From Pseudomonas faucium (lineage in GTDB: Bacteria > Pseudomonadota > Gammaproteobacteria > Pseudomonadales > Pseudomonadaceae): a stretch of 64,000 nucleotides of DNA. Under the pieces are notes generated by a model. That model was given only the letters and a program-made list of their open reading frames with translations, did no database searches and was not told the origin of the DNA. The position numbers and the translations under genes were made by a program. Position 1 is the stretch's first letter. Each line of letters starts with the position of its first letter. This document shows positions 9,603-18,408 of this stretch, in pieces. The stretch is taken from contig NZ_BQIP01000003.1 of assembly GCF_021602585.1 (NCBI RefSeq), positions 1 to 64,000 of the forward strand, read 5' to 3'.

Positions 9603-10361
9603 ATGACCCGCAAGATTGCTCTGATCACCGGCGCCAGCCGCGGCCTGGGCCGCAACGCCGCCGAACACCTGGCCGCACGCGGCATCGACATCATCGGCAC
9701 CTACCACAGCCAGGCCGACGAAGCCCACACCGTGGCCGAGCGCCTGCAACAGGCCGGGGCAAAGGCGGCGATGCTGCAACTGGATGTCGGCGACAGCAGC
9801 AGCTTCGCAGCCTTCGCCGAGCGCCTGGGCGAAACCCTGCGCAGCCAGTTTGGCCGCGAGCGCTTCGACTTCCTGGTGAACAACGCCGGCATCGGCCTCA
9901 ACGCGCCATTCAGCGAAACCAGCGAGGCGCAGTTCGACCAGTTGCTGAACATCCACCTCAAGGGGCCGTTCTTCCTCACCCAGCGCATGCTGGCGCTGCT
10001 GGAGGATGGCGGGCGCATCGTCAACATTTCCTCGGGCCTTGCGCGCTTTTCGTTGCCGGGCCACGCGGCCTACGCCGCCATGAAGGGCGCGATGGAGGTG
10101 CTGACCCGCTACCAGGCCAGGGAGCTGGGCGCCCGAGGCATCCGCGTCAACATTCTCGCCCCGGGGGCGATCGAGACCGATTTCAGCGGCGGCGCGGTGC
10201 GTGACAACCCGCAGCTCAATGACTACGTCGCCGGGAACACGGCCCTGGGCCGCGCCGGCCTGCCGGATGACATCGGTGCGGCGATCGCCTTGTTGCTGGA
10301 GGAAGGCAACGGCTGGATCACCGGGCAGCGGCTGGAGGTTTCCGGGGGCATGTTCCTGTGA
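9603..10361 (+). CDS. SDR family NAD(P)-dependent oxidoreductase
   Basis: The 252-residue protein starts at MTRKIALITG behind a GAGG eight bases upstream. It has the short-chain dehydrogenase fold: the nucleotide motif TGASRGLG at about 9-16, NNAG near 95, and catalytic Ser, Tyr and Lys (ISSGLARF, then YAAMK). The C-terminus ends in the classic ITGQRLEVSGG. It oxidises or reduces a small hydroxyl/keto compound; the substrate is unknown. The divergent LysR gene is the likely regulator. Confidence 0.92.
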   Translation: MTRKIALITGASRGLGRNAAEHLAARGIDIIGTYHSQADEAHTVAERLQQAGAKAAMLQLDVGDSSSFAAFAERLGETLRSQFGRERFDFLVNNAGIGLNAPFSETSEAQFDQLLNIHLKGPFFLTQRMLALLEDGGRIVNISSGLARFSLPGHAAYAAMKGAMEVLTRYQARELGARGIRVNILAPGAIETDFSGGAVRDNPQLNDYVAGNTALGRAGLPDDIGAAIALLLEEGNGWITGQRLEVSGGMFL

Positions 10362-10394
10362 ATGCCTGGGGGCCGCCGTGCAGCCCCTTGGCCC

Positions 10395-11264
10395 TTACCG
10401 GTCGACGATGTCTTCATGGACCTGGACGCTGGCCGTCATCCCGGCACTGAGGTTCACGCCCTGGGGGATCTCGTCCAGCTTGATCCGCACCGGGATGCGC
10501 TGCGCCAGCCGCACCCAGTTGAAGGTCGGCTCGACCTCCGGCAACAGTTGGCTGTCGGGGTTGCTGTTGCGGTCGGTGATGCCGCGGCTGATGCTCTGCA
10601 CATGCCCTTGCATCGCCTCCCCCGCGCCCATCAGCCAGACCTTCACCGAGTCGCCCACGCGAATGCGCGGCAGCTTGGTTTCCTCGAAATAGGCCTGGAT
10701 ATAGAAGGTCGAATCATCCACCAGGGCCATCACGGCCTGGCCGGTGTTCACATAGTTGCCCTGGGCCAGGCGCAGGTTGGTGATATGCCCGTCGCGCGGG
10801 GCGCGCACTTCGCTGCGCGCCAGGTTGATTTTCGCCACCTGCAACTGGGCTTGGGCTTCATGCAGCTCGCCACGGGCGATAGCCGCGTTGATCTGGGCGT
10901 TTTCCCGCAGCTCGGCGCTGATGGCCTCCGGGCCCAGCGCCGTGCGCCGCGCCGCTTCGCGTTCGCGCAGGTGCAACTGCTGGGTGCGCGTCTCGGCCAC
11001 GGCGCTGGCCTGGTCGAAGGCCGCCTGGAAGCGCTCGCGGTCGATGGTCATCAGCAGCTCGCCAGCCTTGACCTGCTGGTTGTCCTGCACCTTGAGCTCG
11101 CGCACCCAGCCGGACACATCGGGGGCGATCACCACCACATCGGCGCGCACCCGGGCATCCCGTGTCCACGGGGTGAGCATGTAGTACTGCCAGAGCTGGT
11201 AGCCGGCCAGAACGGCGATGGCGACCACGCAAAGGGTCACCAGGGTACGGACGACAGCACGCAT
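10395..11264 (-). CDS. HlyD-family membrane fusion protein (AaeA/EmrA-like)
   Basis: The 289-residue protein starts at MRAVVRTLV with AAGGAG seven bases upstream. It has one N-terminal membrane anchor (about 5-27), then a beta-barrel/lipoyl/alpha-hairpin periplasmic adaptor. The lipoyl halves show as APDVSGWV and VRAPRDGHI. Such adaptors link an inner-membrane exporter to an outer-membrane channel. It is last in a three-gene unit with DUF1656 and FUSC proteins, the AaeXAB arrangement for efflux of aromatic acids or other organic anions. No outer-membrane factor gene is adjacent. Confidence 0.9.
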   Translation of the reverse strand: MRAVVRTLVTLCVVAIAVLAGYQLWQYYMLTPWTRDARVRADVVVIAPDVSGWVRELKVQDNQQVKAGELLMTIDRERFQAAFDQASAVAETRTQQLHLREREAARRTALGPEAISAELRENAQINAAIARGELHEAQAQLQVAKINLARSEVRAPRDGHITNLRLAQGNYVNTGQAVMALVDDSTFYIQAYFEETKLPRIRVGDSVKVWLMGAGEAMQGHVQSISRGITDRNSNPDSQLLPEVEPTFNWVRLAQRIPVRIKLDEIPQGVNLSAGMTASVQVHEDIVDR

Positions 11265-11275
11265 CGAATCACTCC

Positions 11276-11482
11276 TTACAAAGGCCCCAGCAGGCGAACC
11301 ACCAGGTACAACACACACACGAACATGGCCGCATCGAACAAGGCTTCATGCCAGATCCAGCGCGCCAGCGGGGTGGCCTGGACCACCAGGCGCAAGGCGC
11401 CGGTGAGCACCAGGGCCATCAACACGTAGATTAGAAAAGGGCTGAGCAGCACGCCGCCCAAGGCCCATTCACGCAAGCCCAT
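11276..11482 (-). CDS. DUF1656 small membrane protein (AaeX-like)
   Basis: The 68-residue protein starts at MGLREWALGG and has two hydrophobic helices (about 8-30 and 45-65). It overlaps the end of the FUSC gene by 14 bases and is followed 11 bases later by the HlyD gene, so translation is coupled. The size, two helices and position match DUF1656/AaeX, a small partner found with FUSC-type exporters and of unknown role. Confidence 0.85.
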   Translation of the reverse strand: MGLREWALGGVLLSPFLIYVLMALVLTGALRLVVQATPLARWIWHEALFDAAMFVCVLYLVVRLLGPL

Positions 11483-13457
11483 GGGCTTCCTCCTGCCAGC
11501 GGCACCATTTACGCCAACTCTTCTGCAACTGCAGCACGGCGCCTTCGGCCAGGCGCAACGGGTCACTGGACGGCTGGCGCTGCAGCGCGGCGATGAACTG
11601 CTCGCTGGCGGCATCCAGGCGCTCGCCGCGCCCGGCTGCCGGCCCCTGGGCCAGCACCGCTTGCAATTGCTCCAGATACTGCCGCTCAGCCGCGCCCAGC
11701 GGCGCCTGGGCCACCGCCAGGCACATGCGCAGGTGCACCAGCTCATCGCCGATATCCAGGCCATGCAGGCCATCGTCCCAGCGCTTGCGCTCGGCCTCGG
11801 GCAATTCGTTGGCCTGGCGGGCAAGCTGCATCAGGCGGTCGGCCATGCGCCCGCCAAACCAGGTATCGGCGCCGCGCAGGTCACGCCGGGTCAGGCGTAC
11901 CAGGTCACTTTGCGTCGCGGCCCGCAGTCGGCGGCCGAGCCAGGCCGGGTGACGAAACACCAGCAAGCGGAACGCCAGCACCGCGGCGCTCACCCCCACC
12001 AGCATGGCCAAGGCGCTGTTGAGCATGCTCGCCACGCCAAACTGCATGGCATTGAGCGGCGCCACCAGGACGATGCAATGCAGGCAATAGGAAGTGGCCG
12101 TAGCGCCGGTACGCGGATGCGCCATGCCCAGCGCCCCGAGAAACAGCGGCACGCCCAGGCCCAGGCAGAGCATGGCGAAGCTGCTCCACTGCGGCAGGAT
12201 GATTTGCCCGACCAGAAACGCTACCGGGATCGCCAGCAAGATGCCGCGCAAGAAACTCAGGCCGATCTGCGCGCCGTTTTCACGGCTGGCGAACAAGCTG
12301 CAGACCACGCACGTCAACACCAGGCCACCCGGTGCCGAAGGCCAGGCGGTGGCCAGCCAGAAGCTGCTCATGACCAGGAGCGCCAGGGCACTGCGCGAGC
12401 CGAACAGCAGCGCCAGCGACCAATCGCGGTGCGCGGCCAGGCCCTGGCCGTCCGCCTTGGGCGTGCGCCCCGCCTCGACATCGTCCAGCGCCTGGGTGGC
12501 GGCCATGGCGTAGTCGAGCAGCAAGGCCATGCGGGCCAGGCAGAAGTGCTCGGCCGAGCTGATCTGCTCGGCGTGGGCGGCATCCCAGATGCGCTGGCGC
12601 AACAGCAGCAGGGTGGGTTGGTCTGGGTTGGCCAACCCGGCGCGCACTTCTTCCATCCAGGGGCCAAGGGCAATGGCTTGCTGCTCATCGAGCTGGCGCC
12701 ATTGCCGGCGCACCGAGCGCGAAATGCGCAGCAACACCATCAGTTTCTGGCTCAGCCCGCGAATCGCCCTGGCCCGCTGGCGCCCGCGCGGCCCTTCGAA
12801 CCAGGCATGTTCGCGCTGGGTATCGATGGCAACGATACGCCCGAGAATCTCCAGCAACCCTTTGCGCGCCTCATCCTCGCCGCCGAGCATGGCGCTGGCC
12901 GCCTGCAGGCCGTTCTGCCAGGCCTGGCGCGCCTGCACGGCAAGCTGCTGCTCGACGCGCATGGGCCAGAGCAAGGCGCTGGTGGCGGTGGCGCAGAAAA
13001 TGCCCAGGCAGATTTCGGTACAGCGCGCCACGGCCTGGTCGAACACCTGCAACGGGTGGTCGATCGCCGGCAGGGCGATGATGGCGGCGGTGTAGCCGGC
13101 CAGCACGAAGGCATAGGCCCAGGCGCTGCGCAGTTGCGTGGAAGCGGCCGTGCACAGCGCCAGCCACAGCGCCAGGGCAATCAGGAACAGCCAGGGGGTC
13201 TGGGCGAACAGGCCAATGAACACCACCGACATGAAGGTGCCGACCAGCGTCCCGGCCAGCCGAGCCAGGCCCTTCTGCACCACCATCCCGGACAGCGGCT
13301 GGGCGACGATGAACGCGGTCATCAAGGCCCAGGCCGGCTGCTCCAGCCCCCAGCGCATCGCCAGCCACAAGGCCAGGCCGCCGCCGAGCAAGGTCTTGAT
13401 GGCGAACTTGAGGGCCAGGCGGGTGGGTGCGAACAGGGCCTGTAGGGTGATGGGCAC
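11469..13457 (-). CDS. FUSC family inner-membrane exporter (AaeB-like)
   Basis: The 662-residue protein starts at a GTG with AAGG eight bases upstream. It has two sets of hydrophobic helices (about 15-160 and 345-490), each followed by a soluble region, as in fusaric-acid-resistance/AaeB exporters. It is first in the operon with DUF1656 and HlyD genes. Likely substrates are aromatic carboxylates or similar toxic organic anions; that is known of the family, not shown here. A 14-bp palindrome 74 bases upstream of the start is a candidate operator. Confidence 0.9.
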   Translation of the reverse strand: MPITLQALFAPTRLALKFAIKTLLGGGLALWLAMRWGLEQPAWALMTAFIVAQPLSGMVVQKGLARLAGTLVGTFMSVVFIGLFAQTPWLFLIALALWLALCTAASTQLRSAWAYAFVLAGYTAAIIALPAIDHPLQVFDQAVARCTEICLGIFCATATSALLWPMRVEQQLAVQARQAWQNGLQAASAMLGGEDEARKGLLEILGRIVAIDTQREHAWFEGPRGRQRARAIRGLSQKLMVLLRISRSVRRQWRQLDEQQAIALGPWMEEVRAGLANPDQPTLLLLRQRIWDAAHAEQISSAEHFCLARMALLLDYAMAATQALDDVEAGRTPKADGQGLAAHRDWSLALLFGSRSALALLVMSSFWLATAWPSAPGGLVLTCVVCSLFASRENGAQIGLSFLRGILLAIPVAFLVGQIILPQWSSFAMLCLGLGVPLFLGALGMAHPRTGATATSYCLHCIVLVAPLNAMQFGVASMLNSALAMLVGVSAAVLAFRLLVFRHPAWLGRRLRAATQSDLVRLTRRDLRGADTWFGGRMADRLMQLARQANELPEAERKRWDDGLHGLDIGDELVHLRMCLAVAQAPLGAAERQYLEQLQAVLAQGPAAGRGERLDAASEQFIAALQRQPSSDPLRLAEGAVLQLQKSWRKWCRWQEEAHGLA

Positions 13458-13530
13458 GAATCGGACCTTGCGGGGGGATGGTTGAGGTAAACGATAGACA
13501 ACGCAGCGCAGGATAATGCCGAAACGATTA

Positions 13531-13544
13531 ATTAGCTAGCTAAT
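13531..13544. promoter_or_regulatory. palindromic operator candidate upstream of the efflux operon
   Basis: ATTAGCTAGCTAAT is a perfect 14-bp palindrome in an AT-rich patch, 74 bases upstream of the FUSC start codon, where a repressor of the MarR/TetR kind would act. No such regulator gene is adjacent, so any cognate factor is unknown. Confidence 0.45.
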
Positions 13545-13583
13545 CATCTTTGTAGGGCAAAGGTTGGCGCAGCAAATTGCAGG

Positions 13584-13609
13584 CAAAAAAATAGGCGACC
13601 GAAGTCGCC
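13584..13609 (-). terminator. Rho-independent terminator of ccoM
   Basis: On the minus strand GGCGAC-TTCG-GTCGCC is followed by TATTTTTTT. A tetraloop hairpin with a U tract lies 33 bases past the ccoM stop codon. Confidence 0.85.
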
Positions 13610-13642
13610 CTAAATGCCTTGCGTGCTCGTGAATCGGGAAGG

Positions 13643-13759
13643 TCAGCGCGGCTTGCGCTTGTTCGAGTCCTTCCAGATGAAAATGCCCAGACCGGCAAAG
13701 AAGGCGAACATCAACCCGACCGTTACCACACCCGCGATAACCACATTGTCGAAGAACAT
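13643..13759 (-). CDS. ccoM: small membrane protein, cbb3 oxidase subunit CcoM-like
   Basis: The 38-residue product starts at MFFDNVVIAG after a GGAGG-like site. One hydrophobic helix (about 7-30) is followed by a basic tail, WKDSNKRKPR. Length, the NVV.AGVVTVGLM helix and the IWKD boundary resemble CcoM, the accessory single-helix subunit described in the cbb3 cytochrome oxidase of P. stutzeri. Two ANR-type boxes upstream agree with low-oxygen expression. No cco genes are in the window, so it would act at a distance. Identification is by recall of a short sequence, so other one-helix proteins cannot be excluded. Confidence 0.72.
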   Translation of the reverse strand: MFFDNVVIAGVVTVGLMFAFFAGLGIFIWKDSNKRKPR

Positions 13760-13829
13760 GTCATGGGCCTCCTGATTCGTTTGCCGTTGTCCGATGGATG
13801 CAAGGTAACGAATGCCGGGGCGGGGGAAA

Positions 13830-13843
13830 TTGATCGAGGTCAA
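13830..13843. promoter_or_regulatory. ANR/FNR-type box, proximal, upstream of ccoM
   Basis: TTGAT-CGAG-GTCAA matches the ANR consensus TTGAT-N4-ATCAA at nine of ten positions. Its centre (13836.5) is about 41 bases upstream of a plausible start point near 13795, given a -10-like TACCTT at 13807-13802 on the minus strand. This is the class II activator position. Confidence 0.7.
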
Positions 13844-13880
13844 TGCTGCCCGGGACCGGGCAGGCGAGGCGGGCGCAGGG

Positions 13881-13894
13881 TTGACCTGCGTCAA
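13881..13894. promoter_or_regulatory. second ANR/FNR-type box upstream of ccoM
   Basis: TTGAC-CTGC-GTCAA is a perfect inverted repeat of the ANR/DNR type, 51 bases from the proximal box and starting 4 bases beyond the stop codon of the preceding small gene. Five helical turns separate the centres, so two dimers could bind on one face. Confidence 0.6.
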
Positions 13895-13897
13895 GTT

Positions 13898-14059
13898 TCA
13901 GCGCTTCTTGGGCTTGCCCTTGGGCTTTTTCTTCTTCGCCTTGCCCAGTGGCATGGCTTGCTCGAACGCCTGGCGCACTTCGTTCAGGCGTTTTTCCTTG
14001 AGGTCGTGGACGCGCTTGGCGCGTTCGGCATCGAAGTCGATGAGGTTGTCTTGGCTCAT
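13898..14059 (-). CDS. 53-residue basic hypothetical protein
   Basis: This short gene starts at MSQDNLIDFDAERAKR and ends in a lysine-rich tail (KAKKKKPKGKPKKR). No signal peptide or membrane helix is seen; the middle is predicted helical and charged. The reading frame is clean and ends just before the ccoM promoter boxes. The tail suggests nucleic-acid or ribosome contact, which is only inference. I do not recognise a named family. Confidence 0.65.
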   Translation of the reverse strand: MSQDNLIDFDAERAKRVHDLKEKRLNEVRQAFEQAMPLGKAKKKKPKGKPKKR

Positions 14060-14126
14060 GGGCAGGCTCGACGGTCAACAGAGACGTGCATGATGAAGCC
14101 AGGCGCCGGCCATGGCCAGCCCTGGC

Positions 14127-14456
14127 TCAGACTTCGATGTCGACCAGCAGCCCCTGGCGTGGGTGCTCGCCCATCAGCGGGGCCACCGGCACGGTGTTGT
14201 CGGCGTTGACTTCATCACCGGGCAGCGCGCTGTAGCGCTCTTCATCGCCCTTGCTGTTGCGCCGTTGCTGGCGGCGCTGCTCGTCACGCAGCAACAGCGC
14301 CTGCTCTTGCGGGTCGCGCTGGTGCTTGAGGTCGATGGCGCTTTCGCCGGACGAGGGCTGCGCGGGGACCACCGGCTTGATGTCAGGGGTCGGCTTGACC
14401 GGGTCCTGTTGCGAGGTCACGGGTGCGGCACTGAGCGGAATGATCGGCGGCAGCAT
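14127..14456 (-). CDS. conserved hypothetical protein, Pro/Gln-rich, 109 residues
   Basis: The gene starts at MLPPIIPLSA with AGGAG seven bases upstream. The protein is hydrophilic and low-complexity, proline-rich at the N-terminus and Q/R-rich in the middle (DEQRRQQRRNSKGD), with no signal peptide or membrane segment. It looks intrinsically disordered. Similar small Pseudomonas proteins exist, sometimes under misleading enzyme names; nothing here supports an enzyme. Confidence 0.7.
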   Translation of the reverse strand: MLPPIIPLSAAPVTSQQDPVKPTPDIKPVVPAQPSSGESAIDLKHQRDPQEQALLLRDEQRRQQRRNSKGDEERYSALPGDEVNADNTVPVAPLMGEHPRQGLLVDIEV

Positions 14457-14522
14457 GAATGTTCTCCTGTGCCCACTGTATCGGCCAGCCAGCCACCACC
14501 TTGAGCAGCGCCAGGCGAGAAT

Positions 14523-14544
14523 GTGCGGCCGGTCACGGCCGCAC
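14523..14544 (-). terminator. hairpin downstream of the lipoprotein gene
   Basis: GTGCGGCCG and CGGCCGCAC pair around a four-base loop, 21 bases past the stop codon of the lipoprotein gene on the minus strand. There is no clear U tract, so it may be a weak terminator or an RNA-stabilising stem. Confidence 0.45.
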
Positions 14545-14564
14545 CCTGCCTGTATGGACAGCGA

Positions 14565-15260
14565 TTATTCGGCTTCGTCGTCCGGGTCGTCGTCGACCGG
14601 CGGGCTGGCCTCGCTCCAGGGGCGCTTGTAGACCTGCTGCCAGACGGCGTCCATGTGGTCACGCAAAACCTGCGGGGCGTTTTTCAGCGATGCGCTGTCT
14701 TCACGCTCGCCGCCCACCGGCTCTTCGCCAGCCGGGGTGATCAGCGACTGGCCGGTGATGGTGTAGCTGGCCTGGCCTTCGCGCATCTCGATGGCGATGT
14801 CGTGGGGGTCGATGCCGCCGCCGCAGAACGAATGGCTGGCCACCGTCACTTCGGCGACGCCATCCTTGTTCAGGTCGCTGACATCACTGACGTCGGTATA
14901 GAAGTCGACATCCAGGTCCAGGCCGGAGCAGGTGGTTTCCTGCTCGATCTGCCAGCGCGCCTTGAACGCGTCGCTGGCCGCGCCGCGCCCGTACAAGGTG
15001 GCCTTGAGCACCACCTTGTCCACTTCCTGCTCGGACTCGGCATCCACCGCCTGGCCGTCGCTGCGGCTGAGCACCAGCAGGCCCTCGCCGTCGCGGTCGC
15101 GAAAATGCACGCTCTTGATCGGCGTCTGCACGCCCAGCACTTCGAGCTGCTCGACGGGAATCGGCGGCAAGGTTTCGAAATTTTTCTGATCACAGGCGCT
15201 GAGCAGCAACACGCTGCCCAGGGCCATGGAGGCGTTCAACCAGCGGTGCTTGAGCGGCAT
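14565..15260 (-). CDS. hypothetical lipoprotein with FG-GAP-like motif
   Basis: The 231-residue protein has a lipoprotein signal ending in the lipobox LLSAC, so acylation at Cys23 is expected. In the middle, DLNKDGVAEVTVASHSF resembles the Dx(D/N)xDG calcium/FG-GAP turn seen in surface proteins. The C-terminus is very acidic (DDDPDDEAE). I cannot give a function; a periplasmic or outer-membrane-anchored role is inferred. It is divergent from rapA. Confidence 0.8.
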   Translation of the reverse strand: MPLKHRWLNASMALGSVLLLSACDQKNFETLPPIPVEQLEVLGVQTPIKSVHFRDRDGEGLLVLSRSDGQAVDAESEQEVDKVVLKATLYGRGAASDAFKARWQIEQETTCSGLDLDVDFYTDVSDVSDLNKDGVAEVTVASHSFCGGGIDPHDIAIEMREGQASYTITGQSLITPAGEEPVGGEREDSASLKNAPQVLRDHMDAVWQQVYKRPWSEASPPVDDDPDDEAE

Positions 15261-15392
15261 GTGAGTACGAAGCCCTCGTCAGCAATACGGTTTTCTGTGA
15301 TGAAACAGCTAGACTGATGGTCTTTCAAGTCTATGGTCAGCCCGGCCTATCCGTTAACATAGCCGGCTTTTCATCGCGGGAGTTCAGGCAGT

Positions 15393-18239
15393 ATGGCGCA
15401 GCAGTATCAACCGGGGCAACGCTGGATCAGCGACAGCGAAGCAGAGCTCGGCCTGGGGACCATCCTGGCACAGGATGGCCGCCTGTTGACCGTGCTCTAC
15501 CCGGCCACTGGCGACACCCGCCAGTATTCCCTGCGCAATGCGCCGCTGACCCGCGTGCGCTTCTCGCCAGGTGACCAGATCACCCACTTCGAAGGCTGGA
15601 AGCTGACCGTGCGCGAGGTCGAGGACATCGACGGGCTGATGGTCTACCACGGCCTCGACGGCCAGAACCAGGCGCGCACCCTGCCGGAAACCCAGCTGTC
15701 GAACTTCATCCAGTTCCGCCTGGCCAGCGACCGCCTGTTCGCCGGCCAGATCGACCCGCTGTCATGGTTCAGCCTGCGCTACAACACCCTGCATCACACC
15801 AGCAAGCAGATGCAGTCGTCGCTGTGGGGCCTGGGCGGCTGCCGCGCGCAGCCGATCGCCCACCAGTTGCACATCGCCCGTGAAGTGGCCGACCGCAGCG
15901 CGCCACGCGTTTTGCTGGCCGACGAAGTGGGCCTGGGCAAGACCATCGAGGCGGGCCTGGTGATTCACCGCCAACTGCTGTCCGGCCGCGCCAGCCGCGT
16001 GCTGATCCTGGTGCCGGAAAACCTCCAGCACCAGTGGCTGGTGGAAATGCGCCGGCGCTTCAACCTGCAGGTGGCGCTGTTCGACGCCGAACGCTTCATC
16101 GAGAGCGATGCCAGCAACCCGTTCGAGGATGCCCAGCTGGCGCTGGTCGCCCTGGAGTGGCTGGTCGATGACGAAAAGGCCCAGGACGCGCTGTTCGCCG
16201 CCGGCTGGGACATGCTGGTGGTCGACGAAGCCCACCACCTGGTCTGGCACGAAGAGCAGGCCAGCGCCGAGTACAATTTGGTCGAGCAACTGGCCCAGGT
16301 CATCCCTGGCGTGCTGCTGCTCACCGCCACCCCCGAGCAACTCGGCCAGGACAGCCACTTTGCCCGCCTGCGCCTGCTCGACCCCAACCGTTTCCACGAC
16401 CTGGCCGCCTTCCGCGCCGAGAGCGAGCACTATCGCCCGGTGGCCGAAGCGGTGCAGGAACTGCTCGACGAAGGCCGCCTGTCGCCCAAGGCCCACGCCA
16501 CCATCCAGGGTTTCCTGGGCAGCGAAGGCGAAGCCCTGCTGGCAGCCGTCAGCGATGGCGACAGCCAGGCCAGCGCGCGGCTGATCCGCGAGCTGCTCGA
16601 TCGCCACGGCACCGGCCGCGTGCTGTTTCGCAACACCCGTGCGGCGATCCAGGGTTTCCCCGAGCGCCAACTGCACCCCTACCCGCTGGCCAACCCCGAG
16701 CAATACCGCGACCTGCCGGCCGGCGAGCATGCCGAGCTGTACCCGGAAGTCGCCTTCCAGGCCCAGGGCGAAACCAGCGATGAAGAACGCTGGTGGCGCT
16801 TCGACCCGCGGGTCGACTGGCTGATCGACACCCTGAAGATGCTCAAGCGCACCAAGGTCCTGGTGATCTGCGCCCACGCCGAAACCGCCATGGACCTGGA
16901 AGACGCCCTGCGCGTGCGCTCCGGCATCCCGGCCACGGTGTTCCACGAAGGCATGAGCATCCTCGAACGGGACCGCGCGGCCGCCTACTTCGCCGACGAG
17001 GAATTTGGCGCCCAGGTGCTGATCTGCTCCGAGATCGGCAGCGAAGGCCGCAACTTCCAGTTCGCCCATCACCTGGTGATGTTCGACCTGCCGGCCCACC
17101 CCGACCTGCTCGAGCAGCGCATCGGCCGCCTCGACCGCATCGGCCAGAAGCACACCATCCAACTGCACATCCCGTACCTGCAGGACAGCCCGCAAGAGCG
17201 CCTGTTCCAGTGGTACCACGAAGGCCTCAACGCCTTCCTCAACACCTGCCCGACCGGCAACGCCCTGCAGCATCAGTTTGGCCCGCGCCTGCTGCCGATG
17301 CTCGAAGGGGGCGAGGCCACGGCCTGGACCGCGCTGGTGGCCGAAGCCCGTGGCGAGCGCGAGCGCCTGGAAGCCGAGCTGCACAGCGGCCGCGACCGCC
17401 TGCTGGAGCTCAACTCCGGCGGCGCCGGCGAAGGCCAGGCGCTGGTGGAGGCGATCCTCGAGCAGGACGACCAGTTCGCCCTGCCGATCTACATGGAAAC
17501 CCTGTTCGACGCCTTCGGCATCGACAGCGAGGACCATTCGGAAAACGCCCTGATCCTCAAGCCGAGCGAGAAGATGCTCGACGCCAGCTTCCCGCTGGGC
17601 GACGACGAAGGCGTGACCATCACCTACGACCGCGCCCAGGCGCTGTCGCGCGAAGACATGCAGTTCCTGACCTGGGAGCACCCGATGGTGCAGGGCGGCA
17701 TGGACCTGGTGCTGTCCGGCTCGATGGGCAACACCGCCGTCGCGCTGATCAAGAACAAGGCACTCAAGCCAGGCACCGTGCTGCTCGAGCTATTGTTCGT
17801 CAGTGAAGTGGTGGCGCCGCGCAGCCTGCAACTGGGCCGTTACCTGCCGCCTGCGGCGCTGCGCTGCCTGCTCGATGCCAACGGCAACGACCTGGCCTCG
17901 CGCGTGGCCTTCGAAACCCTCAACGACCAGCTTGAAAGCGTGCCGCGGGCCAGCGCCAACAAGTTCATCCAGGCCCAGCGCGACGTGCTGGCCAAGCGCA
18001 TCAGCGGTGGCGAAGAGAAGATCCTGCCGACCCACGTCGAGCGCGTGGCCGAAGCCCAGCGCCGCCTGGCCGCCGAGGCCGACGAAGAGCTGGCGCGCCT
18101 GACAGCCCTCAAGGCCGTCAACCCAAGCGTGCGCGACAGCGAGATCGACACCCTGCGCAAGCAGCGTGAAGACGGCCTGGCGATGCTGGAAAAAGCCGCG
18201 TTGCGCCTGGAGGCGATCCGCGTACTGGTTGCAGGCTGA
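15393..18239 (+). CDS. rapA: RNA polymerase-associated ATPase RapA (HepA)
   Basis: The 948-residue SWI2/SNF2 ATPase is close in length to E. coli RapA (968). The N-terminal Tudor-like domains (about 1-110) begin [18 protein letters not shown]. The helicase core has Walker A DEVGLGKT near 173-183, DEAHH near 279, and motif [13 protein letters not shown] near 570. The C-terminal RapA-specific domain ends with a coiled coil. It binds RNA polymerase and recycles it after transcription. It is monocistronic, starting after a GGGAG-containing leader. Confidence 0.97.
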   Translation: MAQQYQPGQRWISDSEAELGLGTILAQDGRLLTVLYPATGDTRQYSLRNAPLTRVRFSPGDQITHFEGWKLTVREVEDIDGLMVYHGLDGQNQARTLPETQLSNFIQFRLASDRLFAGQIDPLSWFSLRYNTLHHTSKQMQSSLWGLGGCRAQPIAHQLHIAREVADRSAPRVLLADEVGLGKTIEAGLVIHRQLLSGRASRVLILVPENLQHQWLVEMRRRFNLQVALFDAERFIESDASNPFEDAQLALVALEWLVDDEKAQDALFAAGWDMLVVDEAHHLVWHEEQASAEYNLVEQLAQVIPGVLLLTATPEQLGQDSHFARLRLLDPNRFHDLAAFRAESEHYRPVAEAVQELLDEGRLSPKAHATIQGFLGSEGEALLAAVSDGDSQASARLIRELLDRHGTGRVLFRNTRAAIQGFPERQLHPYPLANPEQYRDLPAGEHAELYPEVAFQAQGETSDEERWWRFDPRVDWLIDTLKMLKRTKVLVICAHAETAMDLEDALRVRSGIPATVFHEGMSILERDRAAAYFADEEFGAQVLICSEIGSEGRNFQFAHHLVMFDLPAHPDLLEQRIGRLDRIGQKHTIQLHIPYLQDSPQERLFQWYHEGLNAFLNTCPTGNALQHQFGPRLLPMLEGGEATAWTALVAEARGERERLEAELHSGRDRLLELNSGGAGEGQALVEAILEQDDQFALPIYMETLFDAFGIDSEDHSENALILKPSEKMLDASFPLGDDEGVTITYDRAQALSREDMQFLTWEHPMVQGGMDLVLSGSMGNTAVALIKNKALKPGTVLLELLFVSEVVAPRSLQLGRYLPPAALRCLLDANGNDLASRVAFETLNDQLESVPRASANKFIQAQRDVLAKRISGGEEKILPTHVERVAEAQRRLAAEADEELARLTALKAVNPSVRDSEIDTLRKQREDGLAMLEKAALRLEAIRVLVAG

Positions 18240-18253
18240 TTCAGTGTTACCCC

Positions 18254-18273
18254 GGGGGCGTGCAAGCGCCCCC
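18254..18273 (+). terminator. GC-rich hairpin after rapA
   Basis: GGGGGCG and CGCCCCC pair around six bases, 15 bases after the rapA stop. The sequence that follows is C-rich rather than U-rich, so intrinsic termination would be weak. Confidence 0.5.
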
Positions 18274-18408
18274 ACCCTCCCCTCGCTTTATTTCCCCACG
18301 CTATTGATCCGATAACCAAATCGTAGAGATCAATATGCCATTATTCCGGAAGGCTTAATCACCCCTTTCTATACTGCCTCGAGTGCCCACTCGAAGATGA
18401 GGCAAGCA

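Noticed and set aside
15762-17681. Long minus-strand open frame (about 640 codons) opposite rapA
   Set aside because: Composition is a shadow of the rapA codons; rapA is intact on the other strand with all helicase motifs.
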